NCBI GenBank assembly: GCA_032123435.1
Contig: JAQBFJ010000043.1
Location: 1 to 6,737, forward strand
DNA length: 6,737 bases
Direction of reading: 5' to 3'
Origin: JAQBFJ01 sp032123435
GTDB lineage: Bacteria; Verrucomicrobiota; Kiritimatiellia; UBA8416; JAQBFJ01
Shown here: piece after piece, positions 6,349-6,737 of the stretch
Numbering within the stretch: position 1 is the stretch's first letter
Layout of the letters: every line of letters starts with the position of its first letter
Position numbers and translations under genes: made by a program
The notes under the pieces: model-generated
What the model was told of the DNA's origin: nothing
What the model saw: only the letters and a program-made list of their open reading frames with translations
Database searches by the model: none

Positions 6349-6737
6349 TTAATTGATACCGTATTTCTCAGGAACAAAATCCGATAAGTCATTCAATACT
6401 TCATCTGCCGCATGTACCTTTTGCATGGGACGGCCCAGTCTATGCAGGGCTATACATGTCATTCCTGCCGCTTTCGCGCCATTTACGCCAGCTGCGGAAT
6501 CCTCGAAAACAAGACAATTGTCAGGCGGAACACCGAATTTTCTGGCGGCCAGAAGAAAGCAGGCCGGGTCAGGTTTGCCAGGCGAATAATCTTCAGAACC
6601 AAGCAGAAATTTTATATTCGTCCTGATATCCATCAAGTCTATTGCTTGCTCAATAGTCTCCCGGGTTGAACCTGACACTATGGCAATTGGATATTTTTTT
6701 GATAATCTCTTTAACAAATCTACGGATGACATTATGC
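6349..6737 (-). CDS. HAD-superfamily hydrolase, C-terminal part (cut by window edge)
   Basis: This is the carboxyl end of a haloacid dehalogenase-fold phosphatase or phosphomutase of the beta-phosphoglucomutase-like subfamily. The frame stays open past the ATG at 6732 to the window edge, and the sequence starting there begins just before motif II, so that ATG is almost surely internal. Counting from it, motif II is IVSGST (Ser20), motif III is GKPDP (Lys53) and motif IV is FEDSAAGVNGAKAAGM with Glu77 and Asp78. All are intact. Motif I (the DxD nucleophile) and the helical cap that sets substrate choice lie outside the window. Likely substrates of this subfamily are sugar phosphates or phosphoglycolate, but the cap is needed to say more. 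The stop is 26 bp before the LarA-like gene on the same strand, suggesting a shared transcript. Confidence 0.9.
   Translation of the reverse strand, partial: IMSSVDLLKRLSKKYPIAIVSGSTRETIEQAIDLMDIRTNIKFLLGSEDYSPGKPDPACFLLAARKFGVPPDNCLVFEDSAAGVNGAKAAGMTCIALHRLGRPMQKVHAADEVLNDLSDFVPEKYGIN

Overview
The window is ordinary bacterial chromosome: dense, mostly short spacers, and no insertion sequence, phage gene, CRISPR array or long repeat seen. Shine-Dalgarno-like sites, a CCA-ending initiator tRNA and standard housekeeping proteins point to a bacterium. Base composition looks balanced to slightly AT-rich by eye. The HisF and the LarA-like protein remind me of PVC-group (Lentisphaerae/Kiritimatiellae/Verrucomicrobia-like) or other uncultured Gram-negative lineages, but that is a weak impression and I would not assign a phylum.

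Layout. Bases 3341 down to 1, on the minus strand, hold a compact four-gene run: a class I SAM methyltransferase, a GT-B glycosyltransferase overlapping it by 19 bp, quinolinate synthase nadA after 48 bp, and the first 114 codons of uvrB after 18 bp (cut by the window edge). Just upstream on the same strand is an initiator tRNA-fMet (3504..3428), followed by a rho-independent terminator that separates it from the methyltransferase. From 3680 to 5091, on the plus strand, is a hisH-hisF pair with its own candidate promoter. Convergent to it, from the right edge down to 5108 on the minus strand, are the C-terminal part of a HAD-family phosphatase or phosphomutase and a 404-residue LarA-like (lactate racemase family, nickel-pincer cofactor) protein.

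How the genes work together. HisH and HisF form imidazole glycerol phosphate synthase, which makes IGP and AICAR in histidine synthesis. NadA makes quinolinate for NAD. UvrB is the damage-verifying subunit of nucleotide excision repair. The methyltransferase and glycosyltransferase probably modify a glycan, lipid or secondary metabolite; their overlap suggests co-translation, but the substrate cannot be read from the sequence. The HAD and LarA-like genes look co-transcribed and may belong to sugar-acid or hydroxy-acid metabolism.

I found no clearly new multi-gene system. The most interesting items are the LarA-like enzyme of unknown substrate with its catalytic residues apparently kept, the initiator tRNA with a U1/U72 mismatch and an A-U pair in place of one of the three G-C anticodon-stem pairs, and the overlapping methyltransferase/glycosyltransferase pair, whose glycosyltransferase has Lys where the first Glu of the EX7E motif is expected.
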